Position numbers and translations under genes: made by a program
Part shown: positions 1-9,167 of the stretch, piece after piece
How the letters are laid out: every line of letters begins with the position of its first letter
Numbering within the stretch: position 1 is the stretch's first letter
The notes under the pieces: model-generated
The model's input: the letters and a program-made list of their open reading frames with translations, nothing else
The model's database searches: none
What the model was told of the DNA's origin: nothing
NCBI GenBank assembly: GCA_902826145.1
Contig: CADEDT010000015.1
Coordinates: 1 to 35,470 of the forward strand
Origin: an uncultured Caulobacteraceae bacterium
GTDB taxonomy: Bacteria > Pseudomonadota > Alphaproteobacteria > Caulobacterales > Aquidulcibacteraceae
DNA length: 35,470 nt
Direction: 5' to 3'

Positions 1-1
1 C

Positions 2-1279
2 GCGTCTGGACCGCGCTTTCGCTCGCGAGCTGCGGGTGAACCGGTCGTTGCAGGCAACGATGAGATTGTTGGCGAGGCGATCAGCGCCATCGCGGATTTG
101 GATCAATCATGCCTGCTGGTTCAGGGGCCGCCGGGCGCGGGTAAGACCTATTTGGCGTCGCATGCGATTGTTGAGCTCATCAAATCCGGCAAGCGCGTTG
201 GCGTCGCATCTCACTCGCACAAGGCCATTAATGCGCTGCTTGCGGCCGTTGATGAACGCGCCGGCAAATGTGGGCATTCGTTTCGTGGGGTGAAGAAATC
301 CTCAGGCGAGCACCAGTTCTTCGCCGGTTCGCCCAACATTGCCAACACACTCGACAACGATGAGGCAACTGATGGCGGATACCAGCTGATTGCGGGGACG
401 GCTTGGTTGTTTGCGCGGTCCAACATGGACCAACGGCTCGACTACCTCTTCATTGATGAAGCGGGGCAGGTGAGCCTCGCTAACGTGATCGCGATGGGGG
501 TCAGCGCGCGCAACATCGTGTTGATCGGCGATCAGATGCAATTGGCTCAGCCTATCCAGGGGGACCATCCCGGCGGCTCTGGTCGATCAGCGCTTGAGCA
601 CATCTTGGGCGAGCTGGCGACGGTGCCGCCCGAGCGAGGCGTGTTTCTGCCGCTCACGCGGCGTATGCACCCCTCGATATGCAAATTCATCTCTGACGCG
701 GTTTATGAAGGGCGCCTGCACGCGGATGCTGATGCAGCGCGTCAGCATCTCATTGTCGACGCGGCTGCCGATCCCGAGGCCCTCGCGCCGGTAGGCCTAA
801 GGTTTGTCGATGTTGTCCATGAGGGCTGCGCGCAACGATCTCCGCAAGAGGCGGAGCGTCTCAAGCGGACGTTCGATGCGCTATGCGGCCGACGTTGGGC
901 CGATAGGCAAGGCGTCACACACGAAGTCGGCGTGGAAGATATTCTCGTCGTCACGCCGTACAACATGCAGGCCAATTTGCTGCAATCTGTTCTGCCGCCT
1001 AACGCACGCGTGGGAACGGTGGACAAGTTCCAGGGCCAGCAAGCGCCGGTTGTCCTCATATCGATGACCACGTCGTCGGGCGAGGATCTGCCGCGACAGA
1101 TCGAGTTTTTGTATAGCAAGAACAGACTCAATGTCGCGATCAGCCGCGCGCGCTGCCTGGCGGTTGTGTTCGCAAGCCCGCGCCTGCTCGAGATTGGCTG
1201 CAGCAGTGTCGCGCAAATGCGCCTCGTCAACACGCTGTGCTGGGCGAAGCTCTATTCGGAAGCGGTCCAAACAGCCTGA
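2..1279 (+). CDS. UPF1-like SF1 helicase, C-terminal part (5' end outside window)
   Basis: The reading frame is open from the window edge, so the true start lies upstream; about 425 C-terminal residues are visible. Walker A (QGPPGAGKT) is encoded at 122-148. A Walker B DEAGQ follows near 455. Later come TPYNMQ, the motif V-like TVDKFQGQQAPV and the motif VI-like NRLNVAISRAR. This is the AAA_11/AAA_12 architecture of UPF1/Dna2-type superfamily 1 helicases. In bacteria such domains often end proteins with an N-terminal RecB-like nuclease (TM0106-like family), and the C-terminal MRLVNTLC segment resembles that group. The nuclease part would lie outside the window and is inferred only. ATP-dependent unwinding of DNA or RNA ends is the expected activity. 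It is followed after 54 bases by an exonuclease gene on the same strand. Confidence 0.85.
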   Translation, partial: ASGPRFRSRAAGEPVVAGNDEIVGEAISAIADLDQSCLLVQGPPGAGKTYLASHAIVELIKSGKRVGVASHSHKAINALLAAVDERAGKCGHSFRGVKKSSGEHQFFAGSPNIANTLDNDEATDGGYQLIAGTAWLFARSNMDQRLDYLFIDEAGQVSLANVIAMGVSARNIVLIGDQMQLAQPIQGDHPGGSGRSALEHILGELATVPPERGVFLPLTRRMHPSICKFISDAVYEGRLHADADAARQHLIVDAAADPEALAPVGLRFVDVVHEGCAQRSPQEAERLKRTFDALCGRRWADRQGVTHEVGVEDILVVTPYNMQANLLQSVLPPNARVGTVDKFQGQQAPVVLISMTTSSGEDLPRQIEFLYSKNRLNVAISRARCLAVVFASPRLLEIGCSSVAQMRLVNTLCWAKLYSEAVQTA

Positions 1280-1333
1280 AGTGACAGACGTGCTAAGCTG
1301 GCGCGCGGGGAAATCGATTCGGTGAGGTGCAGA

Positions 1334-2038
1334 ATGGCGCGCTTGTTTGTTATCGACACCGAGACTGGCGGAATTGATCCCCAAACCCACTCAATCCTCT
1401 CGTTCGCGGGCGTTGTGTGGGCCGATGGCAAAGTTCAGGCGGAATTCGATGTGCAGATCGCGGAGCCGCTTTTCAGCGTCACCGCGCAAGCTATGAAGGT
1501 CAATCGCATCAATTTGGCTGATCACGCTGCAGCCGCGGAGACGCCAGCCGCGGCGGCGAAACGTCTCGCCACTTTCTTGCGGAAGCACTTTCGCGAAGAA
1601 CTGAAGTCTGGCGCCAAGGTCGCACTGGCCGGTCACAATGTCGGTTTTGACATTGGCTTTTTGAAGCGGCTCTGTCGGCTGGGCGGGATATCGTTCGACG
1701 AGATGTTCTCCCACCGGAGCCTCGACACGGCCAGCATTCTACGCTTCGTCGCGCTGGCAGGACGTGCGCCGTTGCAGGGTGCGGGTTTGGATGAAGCGCT
1801 TGCGCATTTCGGCGTCGCCGTTCCCGAGCCGTCGCGGCACACGGCTTTAGGAGATGCGCTCGGAACAGCCCAGCTGTTGAATTGCCTCATCGCTCTTGAG
1901 CAGAAGGCAACGCCGGCGCCGCGCGCAGCGCAGAAGCCAGCGGCGCGTTCCCAAGCGGCCACACCCGTGCGACGCCGCGGCAAGAAGGCGGCGAAGACTA
2001 GCAAGGCGGCCGACGAGCGTCGCGCAGCCGCTGGCTAA
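1334..2038 (+). CDS. DEDDh-type 3'-5' exonuclease (DnaQ/epsilon-like)
   Basis: This 234-residue protein has all the DEDDh catalytic residues in order: D8 and E10 in DTETGG, D106 in HNVGFDIGF, and H169 with D174 in HTALGDA. Such enzymes remove nucleotides from DNA or RNA 3' ends using two metal ions. The ATG at 1334 was chosen over an in-frame GTG at 1322 because GAGGTG at 1324-1329 is a well-spaced ribosome site for the ATG. The last 40 residues are Ala/Lys/Arg-rich and probably disordered, perhaps nucleic-acid binding. It could be a stand-alone proofreading-like nuclease or an accessory to the helicase just upstream. Its exact substrate cannot be told from sequence. Confidence 0.85.
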   Translation: MARLFVIDTETGGIDPQTHSILSFAGVVWADGKVQAEFDVQIAEPLFSVTAQAMKVNRINLADHAAAAETPAAAAKRLATFLRKHFREELKSGAKVALAGHNVGFDIGFLKRLCRLGGISFDEMFSHRSLDTASILRFVALAGRAPLQGAGLDEALAHFGVAVPEPSRHTALGDALGTAQLLNCLIALEQKATPAPRAAQKPAARSQAATPVRRRGKKAAKTSKAADERRAAAG

Positions 2039-2049
2039 GTGAGCGCGCG

Positions 2050-2733
2050 CTAAACCGCTGTCGCAGTGAACTCAGGTTTGCCTGACCAGGTGAGCTTCCA
2101 CTTCGCTCCCGGTCGCACATTCTGAACCAGATGCGGTTGGAACGCGACCAGGCACGTGCCGTTTGGCCGGCGCACCGATGAATAGACAATGCCGCGCGAG
2201 CTCTGGCCGCGAAGCGATTGCGCAAGCATCTGGCCGGCCGGATAGGCGGAGGATGGATCGGCGCCGAGGAAATCTGTTTTTGGATCGAAGCCGCGAACGT
2301 CGTGGAAGTCGCCGATGAATGCAGCGAGCAACACTTGGTAGATAGCCTCATCGTCGAACACACCGATACGCGTGAGTTCGCGCGTTCGGTGGTAGCCAAC
2401 TTCTTCTATCGCGGTCAGGTCTTCGAAGGCCGCGTACCAAGCGCCTCTGCCAGCGTCATTGAAACGGTTTCCTTCCTCGCGCGTGTATGAGAATGCGGCG
2501 TTGATGTAGGTCTGTCCGTAAGCGTTGAAGATCAGCTCGCGAGACTCGAGATCGCTTAGTCCTGCGGCCTCGGCGCTCAGCCGCTGGTTCGTCAGCCCCT
2601 CGAATGCAGCGAGGATCTCAAATTCTTCGTCGGTGTCGACGAGCGGCTTGAGGACAGGCGGTTTGTAGTACGCTGTAGGAATGAGCCTCACTGTGTCTGT
2701 CTGATGCACAGCAAACAGGGGCGGCGCCGTCAT
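2050..2733 (-). CDS. RES-domain toxin
   Basis: This 227-residue protein carries the RES family hallmarks: R90-F91-N92, GRGAWYAAF at 95-103, E104, a Glu pair at 110-111, and GIVYSS at 181-186. RES toxins (MbcT, ParT, Res) fold like ADP-ribosyltransferases and either destroy NAD+ or ADP-ribosylate targets, stopping growth when the antitoxin is lost. Its ATG overlaps the stop codon of the upstream antitoxin gene by four bases (ATGA), the usual antitoxin-first layout. The gene converges with the exonuclease gene, leaving 11 bases between the stops. Which of the two RES chemistries it uses cannot be told from the sequence. Confidence 0.9.
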   Translation of the reverse strand: MTAPPLFAVHQTDTVRLIPTAYYKPPVLKPLVDTDEEFEILAAFEGLTNQRLSAEAAGLSDLESRELIFNAYGQTYINAAFSYTREEGNRFNDAGRGAWYAAFEDLTAIEEVGYHRTRELTRIGVFDDEAIYQVLLAAFIGDFHDVRGFDPKTDFLGADPSSAYPAGQMLAQSLRGQSSRGIVYSSVRRPNGTCLVAFQPHLVQNVRPGAKWKLTWSGKPEFTATAV

Positions 2734-3134
2734 ACGCCGCCCCTTAATGCGTCGACATAGTTTCGTGTGGCCAGGATTGCAGGAAGACCTCCATCACGCA
2801 TGTGTTCGATCGGCGCCTTCCCGGCGAACGGCGATCCACTGTTTGACAACTGGACCCAGCGGTCAGCCAGTGCGTCGCTGAAGTAGAGGCGAAGCCCCTT
2901 ATAGAGGCCCGCGATTGCGCTCAGCCGCAGCGTTTGATCTTGGCTTAGATCGCCTGTCCATTCGCCAGCCTTCATACGCGCCCACGTTCGCGCGCTCACG
3001 CCCGCCAACTCTGCTGCCTGATCGTTCTTGAGATTCCAGGCAGCAGCGATGCGCGTGAAAGCTTTGGTGGCGACGGCGACGACTTTGGCGCGGTTCGCCA
3101 GGAGCGTCGCGGCGGTCGGTTTTGCGGTAGGCAT
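2730..3134 (-). CDS. Xre/MbcA/ParS-type antitoxin of the RES pair
   Basis: This 134-residue protein has an N-terminal helix-turn-helix (about residues 35-55, DQAAELAGVSARTWARMKAG) and a C-terminal MbcA/ParS toxin-binding region with the typical RWVQLSN...FAGKAPIEHM run. Antitoxins of this family insert their C-terminus into the RES active site and repress their own promoter. The ATG at 3134 follows an AGAGGA ribosome site. A longer in-frame start at 3173 would place coding sequence over the promoter described next and is rejected. Translation is coupled to the toxin by a 4-base overlap. Confidence 0.88.
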   Translation of the reverse strand: MPTAKPTAATLLANRAKVVAVATKAFTRIAAAWNLKNDQAAELAGVSARTWARMKAGEWTGDLSQDQTLRLSAIAGLYKGLRLYFSDALADRWVQLSNSGSPFAGKAPIEHMRDGGLPAILATRNYVDALRGGV

Positions 3135-3159
3135 GTGATCCTCTCTGCCAAGTGGCTCA

Positions 3160-3187
3160 AAAATACTAGCCATCTGGCAAATGTCAA
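3160..3187 (-). promoter_or_regulatory. Promoter with internal operator for the RES/Xre operon
   Basis: Read on the minus strand, a perfect -35 TTGACA (3187-3182) and a -10-like TATTTT (3165-3160) are separated by 16 bases. Between them sits the inverted repeat GCCA-GA-TGGC (3178-3169). It would be blocked by a bound Xre dimer, which fits autorepression. The promoter is 26-53 bases ahead of the chosen antitoxin start. It is predicted from sequence only. Confidence 0.6.
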
Positions 3188-3310
3188 GGGATATGTTCCG
3201 TTAATGTTCTCATCGTGAAGAAGGCCATCGTCGACCGAAGGCCGCATCGCTCAGTCTCCCGCTGGCGTGATCGGAGGCTGAAGCGGCGGATTGCTTCGAT
3301 AGGCTGCTTC

Positions 3311-3925
3311 CTAGAGGTGGATCTTCCAATGCCCCTCTGAAACGATGGCGATGGGCGCGCCGGAATCGCGGAACTCGCATGCCTTGATGATCTTGGTTCC
3401 GAACGAGGAGTGCTTCCAGGACTCGGTTGCGTAAGCGCCGATCACGAGCACATCTGTCTTCTTGGTCAGCGAACCGACATCGCCGCCGCGCTCAAGCACA
3501 GCAGCTTCGCAGTCCTTGCGCTTGCCAAAGAGGAACGTGCCGGTGAGGCAATAACGCTGTCCATCGAAAACGAGGCGCGGCGCAGGATCACACAAGGGCA
3601 AGCCGGTCGGCCTTGCAGCTTCGCCCAGAGCGCCCTGATCGCCGGTGAAGGCGCGTAAAGTGTCGAAGAGATCGGCGCGTTCTTCGGCGTCGGCCACACC
3701 ATCGGCAAGAATGTCATCAATCCGGCGATGCAGACCTCGCAACATCGGATGATCGGTTATTTGGGACTGGCTGGCGAGCCAGGTCTGCAAGCATTCGACA
3801 TCCGCTTGCGAGATTGCGCCGTCGGCGCAAAGGCCGCGCGCGAGCCCGATCAATTCATCGATTTGCCGCCCGGCGATGCGATGTCGGCCCATGCGATTGA
3901 ACGCTTGCTCGTCATAGTCGCCCAT
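3311..3925 (-). CDS. TerB-like plus BRCT domain protein next to Wadjet
   Basis: This 204-residue protein has two parts. Residues about 10-95 form a helical, acidic region with repeated ADG/DGV loops resembling TerB-like domains. Residues about 120-204 form a BRCT domain of the LigA/replication factor C type (YCLTGTF, a GGDV segment, LTKKTDVLVIG, and a late Trp in GHWKI). BRCT domains of this type bind DNA ends, nicks or 5' phosphates. The ATG at 3925 has GGGAGAGAG upstream and is preferred to an upstream in-frame start at 3964. It lies 57 bases downstream of jetD on the same strand, so it may be co-transcribed with Wadjet. Stand-alone TerB/BRCT proteins also occur elsewhere, so a role in Wadjet defence is an inference. 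Confidence 0.75.
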   Translation of the reverse strand: MGDYDEQAFNRMGRHRIAGRQIDELIGLARGLCADGAISQADVECLQTWLASQSQITDHPMLRGLHRRIDDILADGVADAEERADLFDTLRAFTGDQGALGEAARPTGLPLCDPAPRLVFDGQRYCLTGTFLFGKRKDCEAAVLERGGDVGSLTKKTDVLVIGAYATESWKHSSFGTKIIKACEFRDSGAPIAIVSEGHWKIHL

Positions 3926-3982
3926 CGTGCTCTCTCCCTTCGGCAGGGTCGCATGCGCGTGCATTGTATGTCTAGCAACGGG

Positions 3983-5188
3983 TCAAGCCGAAGCGTTGAA
4001 CCCAGCGGCACGGACTGCTTGCTCAACCAATTGGAAGCGAATCCGCTCTTGCTCAAGCCGAACGCGCGGCCCTAAGCGGTCGAAACGGAGATCATCATAG
4101 ACGCTTCGTTCGACGTCAGTGAGCCGCGGCAAGTGCGCCGCGACAGGCGCGGGCTCATGAGTCCAGAGCGTTCGATGGGCGAGCAGAGTGTCGCGATCCA
4201 TCAGTATTGAGATGGCGCTGGGAAAGCTCGCCCGAAAGCGGTCGAGCATGACAAAGCCATGCGTATCGATATCGCCCCAATAGATCAGAGCGCGGTCCTT
4301 CAGCCAGGTTATCCTGGCGAGAAGATCGATTGCATATCCGAGCCCGAAGATGACAATAGCGTCGTGGGCGGGCGGAAAAGTCAGACCGTTGACCTCGTTC
4401 TCGGTGACAAAGACACGCCGGCAGGAGGTTTCGAATTGTGCGAGATCTAGAACCGGAACTGTAAGATCGGTGAGGCCGGAAACAGAGAGTTTCGGATCCA
4501 ACATGCGCAGCCGAATAAGAGGAGGTTTATCCCGTAGGCCAAACCGCGTTTCAAAGCTGCGTGCGTTGGGTGCGTCCTGATTGATGGCTTCAGCGGGCAG
4601 AACGATGTCGAGAAGCTCGCCCAGGAGCGTGCGGCGTTCCTCGACAAATTTTGTATCGACCCCCGCAATGTCCAGTTGGCGCAAATAGAGTCCGCAATTG
4701 GGATGTGTCCGAAACCAATCGAGCACGTCAATCATGCGCCCCCAATCAACGGCGTGGGCGAGCGCTGTGTGTGGTTTGCGCGCCAACCAATCCAATAGGG
4801 CAGGGGCGCGGCTGCGCGTCATCTGGACGATGCTCTCAAAAGCTTGCATCTGCGCCGCGGCGTCGATCAGGCCCAACGCGTCAGGTTCGGAAGTCACAAC
4901 GACGCCGCGTGGGACGCGGTTGCGGCCGGTGGCGCGGCTGTTGATGTCCTCCCAAACAATGTCGTAACCGCACCCCGTTTGCGTTTTTGAACCGGCCTCG
5001 AGCGCTCTGGTCCAATGCCGTACCGCCTCAAATCGTTCGGCCAGATCGTGAGCGTTTGGCCGCTTGAGACGCAGGGTCAGGGGGAAGAGTTCAGCGCCCG
5101 TGACCTTGGCGGCCAGCATGCGTCCATCATCCCACGCGCGCCGTGTTTGAGCTGCGAGGTCTGACGGCGTTGTCCAATCGTTGCTCAT
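3983..5188 (-). CDS. jetD: Wadjet nuclease subunit JetD (DUF3322-DUF2220)
   Basis: This 401-residue protein is the DNA-cleaving subunit of Wadjet. The N-terminal half matches the DUF3322 region. The C-terminal half is a DUF2220 domain with a topoisomerase VI/Spo11-like Toprim fold: the acidic residue E263 in VTENEVNGL and the DxD pair D306/D308 in YWGDIDTHGF. In characterised Wadjet, JetD cuts DNA after the JetABC loop extruder has recognised a small closed circle. Its ATG overlaps the jetC stop by four bases. All Toprim acidic residues are present, so the subunit looks active. It is the last of the four core jet genes. Confidence 0.95.
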   Translation of the reverse strand: MSNDWTTPSDLAAQTRRAWDDGRMLAAKVTGAELFPLTLRLKRPNAHDLAERFEAVRHWTRALEAGSKTQTGCGYDIVWEDINSRATGRNRVPRGVVVTSEPDALGLIDAAAQMQAFESIVQMTRSRAPALLDWLARKPHTALAHAVDWGRMIDVLDWFRTHPNCGLYLRQLDIAGVDTKFVEERRTLLGELLDIVLPAEAINQDAPNARSFETRFGLRDKPPLIRLRMLDPKLSVSGLTDLTVPVLDLAQFETSCRRVFVTENEVNGLTFPPAHDAIVIFGLGYAIDLLARITWLKDRALIYWGDIDTHGFVMLDRFRASFPSAISILMDRDTLLAHRTLWTHEPAPVAAHLPRLTDVERSVYDDLRFDRLGPRVRLEQERIRFQLVEQAVRAAGFNASA

Positions 5189-8100
5189 CCGGCGCGCCGG
5201 AGCCGCTCTTCGCGATATTCTTCAATGGTCAGGTTGCGTAACAAACTGCGCCTACCATCTTCGTTATGCACGAAGCCCACGCCCGCAACGAATGGCTCGA
5301 TGATGTGGATCTTTTGCAGCGGCGTGGCGATCAAGAGCTGCAAACCCATGGTCTCAAAAAGTTTGAGCCCGTAGCGCGCGGATTCGTCCGAACCGCGACC
5401 GAAAGCTTCGTCGATCACTACGAAGTGGAAGGAGCGGGAGCGTTCGCTATGCCAGTCGAGGCCGAATTGATAAGCGAGGCTCGCGGCCAGAATAGTGTAG
5501 GCGAGCTTTTCCTTCTGACCGCCAGATTTGCCGCCGGAATCTGCGTAATGCTCATGCTCGGTGTTGTCCGAGCGATAGCGTTCAGACGCTGAGAACGTGA
5601 ACCAGTTGCGGACGTCGGTGACCTTTTTGGTCCAGCGGCGGTCGTGCTCACCGGTGCCTTCGCGACCGCGAAACCGCTCGATGATTTCCTTGACCTGCAG
5701 GAACTTGGCTTCCGAGTAGGCGCTTTCGTCTTCACCCGCGAGCGTGTTTTCAGTGCACAAGCGCAGATGCTGCGCAAAATCGCGGACCTCGGCGTCGTTC
5801 GTCGGATGCGTTTCCAGCAGAATGTAACGGCCGGGATTGTAATCGATGTCGATCAGGGACTGATTGATGGTGTCGATGCGCTCTTTGATGTCTTGGCTTT
5901 CGCGGCGCAATTGAGATTGGAAGCTGGCGATCTCCCGGATCGTGTTCTCGTTCAGCAGTTCTTTGAAACGGGCTTCAAACCGGGGCAATCCATCAGAGAG
6001 AAGCGACGCAAGCATTTGCCGGTATTCGTCCGCGGCTTCGACGGTTGCATCGACTTCGTAAGTGTCCTGCGGGTATTGATTGGCGTAGTCGCGCATGGCC
6101 GCGACAATGCGATCGCGCAACCGGGTCAGCTTGCCACTCTCATTGTCAATACGCCGGTGCAACCATTCTCGCATGTCGCGCTCGCGCGCTTCGCAGCTTT
6201 CAACCGTGAGCCTGTGCTCGCTGAATTCAGCTAGCCGCAGTGCTTCGAGGGCCGCGAATACTCCTTCGCGCGGAGGTTCTGCGCCACTGGCCAAATCCGC
6301 TTGTGACGCCGCGAGCAGGCGCTCGGATACTTGACGGCGCTCGTCCAGCTTGGCGCGCTCCTGCGCAATCGCTTCCAGCTCGGTCTGGAGCGCCTTAAGC
6401 TGAGCCTCGACGGCAGATCGTTGCGATTGCAGCGTCTTCAGCGTGTCCGAGCCGTCCTCAAGTTCGCGCCGCTCGCTTTCGAGTTCGGCAATCTCGAACG
6501 CGATCGAGCGCCAATCCAGGTCCTTGAACGTTGTGTATGCGGACAGCTTCTGAAGCGCGCCGAGACGGTCTTCGATCGCCTTTTGTCGGGCGGACAATGC
6601 AGCAATTGTCTGGCCTTGCGACCGCATCTGCCCTTCAAGGTCGAGGGCCACCTTCTGTAACGCCGCGATCTTGTCTTCATTCGACCATCCCAACACGTAT
6701 TGAGTGCGGTCATCGATGTGATGGCGATCATCCTTTTCGTGACGCTGTCCGCCGCTCTTGATTTGACCGGTTCGCGTGACCGCTTTGTACTCGCGGCGGA
6801 ACTCATCGACTGTCTTACAGGATATGTGGTCGAAGCGCTGATCGACTTCCCGGCGAAGCCAGTCATAGAAGTCGTCATCGTCTTTGACGGCAAGCTTGTT
6901 GGCGAGCGCGCGTGAGTCGAGACGACTGCGGACGCCGCTCGCATTCGATTGAGTTCGAAAATAGACAAAGCGCTGGCCGAGGTGAACGTCGTCCACCCAT
7001 TCGGCCACTGCGCCGTAGTGCGCATCCGGCACCAGCAGCGACAGGGCGAACCCGTGCAGAAGCCGCTCGGCCGCACCTTCCCATTCGCGGTCTTGCTGGC
7101 GCACCTCGATGAGTTCACCTGCGAATGGCAGCCGCATGGCGTCGATGCCGAGCTCCGAGCAGAGCCGATCGCGGATGCCGAGCATGCGCGTTGGAATGTT
7201 GGACCGCCGTGTCTTCAGCGACGCGATTTCGGCTTCAACTTCCTCGTGCTCCTGCTTGAGGCCGCGAAACTCGATCTGACGCTCAGTCAGCGCATTCTGA
7301 ACATCCGTGCGTTCTGTTTCAGCGGCCGTGATTCCGCTCTCGATCAGCGGTCTGTTGGCGGCGAACGCATCGACGTCCTGCGGCGTGGGAAGGCTGAGAT
7401 GGGTGGCGAGGCTTCCGTAAGCCTCTGCGCGGTCCATGCGCTCCTGACGGAGCGCAGTCTTGATCTCGATCTCGCGGCTTAGTCCCGCGATACGGTCGCC
7501 GCCGTTCTCGGCTATGACTTGAAGAAGTTCATCCCGCGCGGCGCTGCGATCGCGTTGACGGTCGCGCGCAGAGGAAAGGCGATCGTCTTGCTTGGAAATG
7601 TCATGGACAAGCGTTGCGATACGCTTTTCCAGCAGGTCCACTTTGTGACCGGCAAAAAAGGGGCGGAGGGCTTCGCGTCGTTGTCTCAATTCCTCGACTT
7701 CAGCGGCAATCACGCCATGGGCGTCGCAATCCGCGACAATGGGTCCAAGGCGCTCGATTTGTGACCGCGCTTTGAGGACCGCTTGGTGCGCGCGATTGAG
7801 GTCCTCGAAGTGCGCGATCATGTGTTCGATGCGCTCCTCAACGGGGAAGGGCTGCAACATGTGGCTGCGCACAAAGTCGGTGAGGTCGCCAACTGATTTC
7901 ATCGAAACCGTTTGATGAAACAGATCGAGGGCTTGCTCGCCGTTGATGCCAAAGCGCTTGCGATATCCCGCGCCATAAGGGGGAAAGCTGTCGAACAGTT
8001 CCGCGCGCTCGTTCTTGCGAAGCCTTTTCTTGAGCACGCCAACATCGCGGTCGAAGTTCGAGAAATGCTCGACGATTGAAAGCGGCCGGTCGGCGATCAC

Positions 8101-8562
8101 AAAAAACCGCTCGGGTTGACCTTGTGAATCCCTGAACCAGAACACTTGGGCCAACGTCACATGCTGATTGTAACCCTCGTTGTAGAACCGGCCCAAGATG
8201 ACGGAATAATTGTTGGCGCTGCGCAACGCGACCGGCTTTGCCCCGGCCCCAGTGAAACCGCGCTCCGATTTGTAGTAGCCCAAAACATAGGAACGTAGAT
8301 CGCGCTCGCGCGTCTCAGCGCCGGCCGCCTTGTTGTAGGCGATGCGATGAGCGGGAATGAGGAGCGTGGTGATCGCGTCCACCAGGGTGGACTTGCCTGA
8401 GCCAATATCGCCAGTCAGCAACGTGTTGTCGCGGTTGAGATCAAGCCGCCACACCGTCTTGTCGAAGGTTCCCCAGTTGAACACTTCGACGGCGTCTAGG
8501 CGCATGCCGAGCCTTACTCTGGCGCCAGCCGCTTCGGCGGGAAGAGCAGGGGCCTCACTCAT
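5185..8562 (-). CDS. jetC: Wadjet SMC-like ATPase JetC (MukB-like)
   Basis: This 1125-residue protein is the SMC motor of Wadjet. Walker A is GDIGSGKST at residues 51-59, the ABC signature SGGKSGGQ starts near 1009, and Walker B FHFVVIDEAF holds D1051 and E1052. Between the two ATPase halves lie long heptad-like stretches rich in Glu, Arg, Leu and Gln (about 290-470 and 640-780) that should form the coiled-coil arms around a hinge near 480-600. The length is normal for JetC. It works with JetA and JetB as a MukBEF-like DNA loop extruder that senses plasmid topology. The gene overlaps both neighbours by four bases. Confidence 0.95.
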   Translation of the reverse strand: MSEAPALPAEAAGARVRLGMRLDAVEVFNWGTFDKTVWRLDLNRDNTLLTGDIGSGKSTLVDAITTLLIPAHRIAYNKAAGAETRERDLRSYVLGYYKSERGFTGAGAKPVALRSANNYSVILGRFYNEGYNQHVTLAQVFWFRDSQGQPERFFVIADRPLSIVEHFSNFDRDVGVLKKRLRKNERAELFDSFPPYGAGYRKRFGINGEQALDLFHQTVSMKSVGDLTDFVRSHMLQPFPVEERIEHMIAHFEDLNRAHQAVLKARSQIERLGPIVADCDAHGVIAAEVEELRQRREALRPFFAGHKVDLLEKRIATLVHDISKQDDRLSSARDRQRDRSAARDELLQVIAENGGDRIAGLSREIEIKTALRQERMDRAEAYGSLATHLSLPTPQDVDAFAANRPLIESGITAAETERTDVQNALTERQIEFRGLKQEHEEVEAEIASLKTRRSNIPTRMLGIRDRLCSELGIDAMRLPFAGELIEVRQQDREWEGAAERLLHGFALSLLVPDAHYGAVAEWVDDVHLGQRFVYFRTQSNASGVRSRLDSRALANKLAVKDDDDFYDWLRREVDQRFDHISCKTVDEFRREYKAVTRTGQIKSGGQRHEKDDRHHIDDRTQYVLGWSNEDKIAALQKVALDLEGQMRSQGQTIAALSARQKAIEDRLGALQKLSAYTTFKDLDWRSIAFEIAELESERRELEDGSDTLKTLQSQRSAVEAQLKALQTELEAIAQERAKLDERRQVSERLLAASQADLASGAEPPREGVFAALEALRLAEFSEHRLTVESCEARERDMREWLHRRIDNESGKLTRLRDRIVAAMRDYANQYPQDTYEVDATVEAADEYRQMLASLLSDGLPRFEARFKELLNENTIREIASFQSQLRRESQDIKERIDTINQSLIDIDYNPGRYILLETHPTNDAEVRDFAQHLRLCTENTLAGEDESAYSEAKFLQVKEIIERFRGREGTGEHDRRWTKKVTDVRNWFTFSASERYRSDNTEHEHYADSGGKSGGQKEKLAYTILAASLAYQFGLDWHSERSRSFHFVVIDEAFGRGSDESARYGLKLFETMGLQLLIATPLQKIHIIEPFVAGVGFVHNEDGRRSLLRNLTIEEYREERLRRAG

Positions 8563-9167
8563 GCGCTGTCCCCGCTCGCCGCATCGCTTGGTTGCTGGCC
8601 ATGCGTGGCGTAAGCAGTGAGCCGTTCATTGAAGTCATTCAGCCATTGAGCATCGACGAAGGAACGCAGAATGCGCCGCACTTCAAAAGTATCCTCACGC
8701 GCATTCAAGCGGCGAAGAAAGCCGAGCTCGACAATGCGCGCAATGTCGCGGTCGATGCGTTCCTGAAACTTGGCCTGATTGGTCGCGTCAGGAAGAAAGA
8801 GGCGGACCATCTCAAGAATATCGGCGCCCGTCATTACGACGCGTGTTTCGCCCCCGGCTGCGTCCGTTTCCGCAAGCTTCTTACGCAACAGCACGAGCAG
8901 CAAGCTGATTGGATAGCTGAGCTGACGCCGTGGCACGAGCCGCGGCAATTCCGCATCCAGATCTTCCTCTCGCCGTTGTCGCAGATACGCAAACCCTTCC
9001 GCGTCGTCGAACATGAGTTCGAGTCCCAAAATGGCGACGTGATCGCGAATGCGGGATTGGTGGGTGATCAGCGCTTGCCAGAGAGCCGGCGAAAGCTCTC
9101 GCTCGATCACGCCCTTCATCAGAGCGATCAACGGCGACGTGAGATCCTGCGCTGTCCGCTCACTCAT
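8559..9167 (-). CDS. jetB: Wadjet JetB (DUF4194, MukE-like)
   Basis: This 202-residue protein matches DUF4194, the KITE/MukE-like subunit of Wadjet. Visible features are an N-terminal helical segment, a central QLSYPISLLLVLLRKKLAE stretch, and a C-terminal winged-helix-like part with RDIARIVELGFLRRL. JetB binds the JetA kleisin and helps hold DNA against the JetC heads. Its start overlaps the jetA stop and its stop overlaps the jetC start, each by four bases, implying coupled translation and fixed stoichiometry. No motif is missing and the length is usual for the family. Confidence 0.92.
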   Translation of the reverse strand: MSERTAQDLTSPLIALMKGVIERELSPALWQALITHQSRIRDHVAILGLELMFDDAEGFAYLRQRREEDLDAELPRLVPRRQLSYPISLLLVLLRKKLAETDAAGGETRVVMTGADILEMVRLFLPDATNQAKFQERIDRDIARIVELGFLRRLNAREDTFEVRRILRSFVDAQWLNDFNERLTAYATHGQQPSDAASGDSA

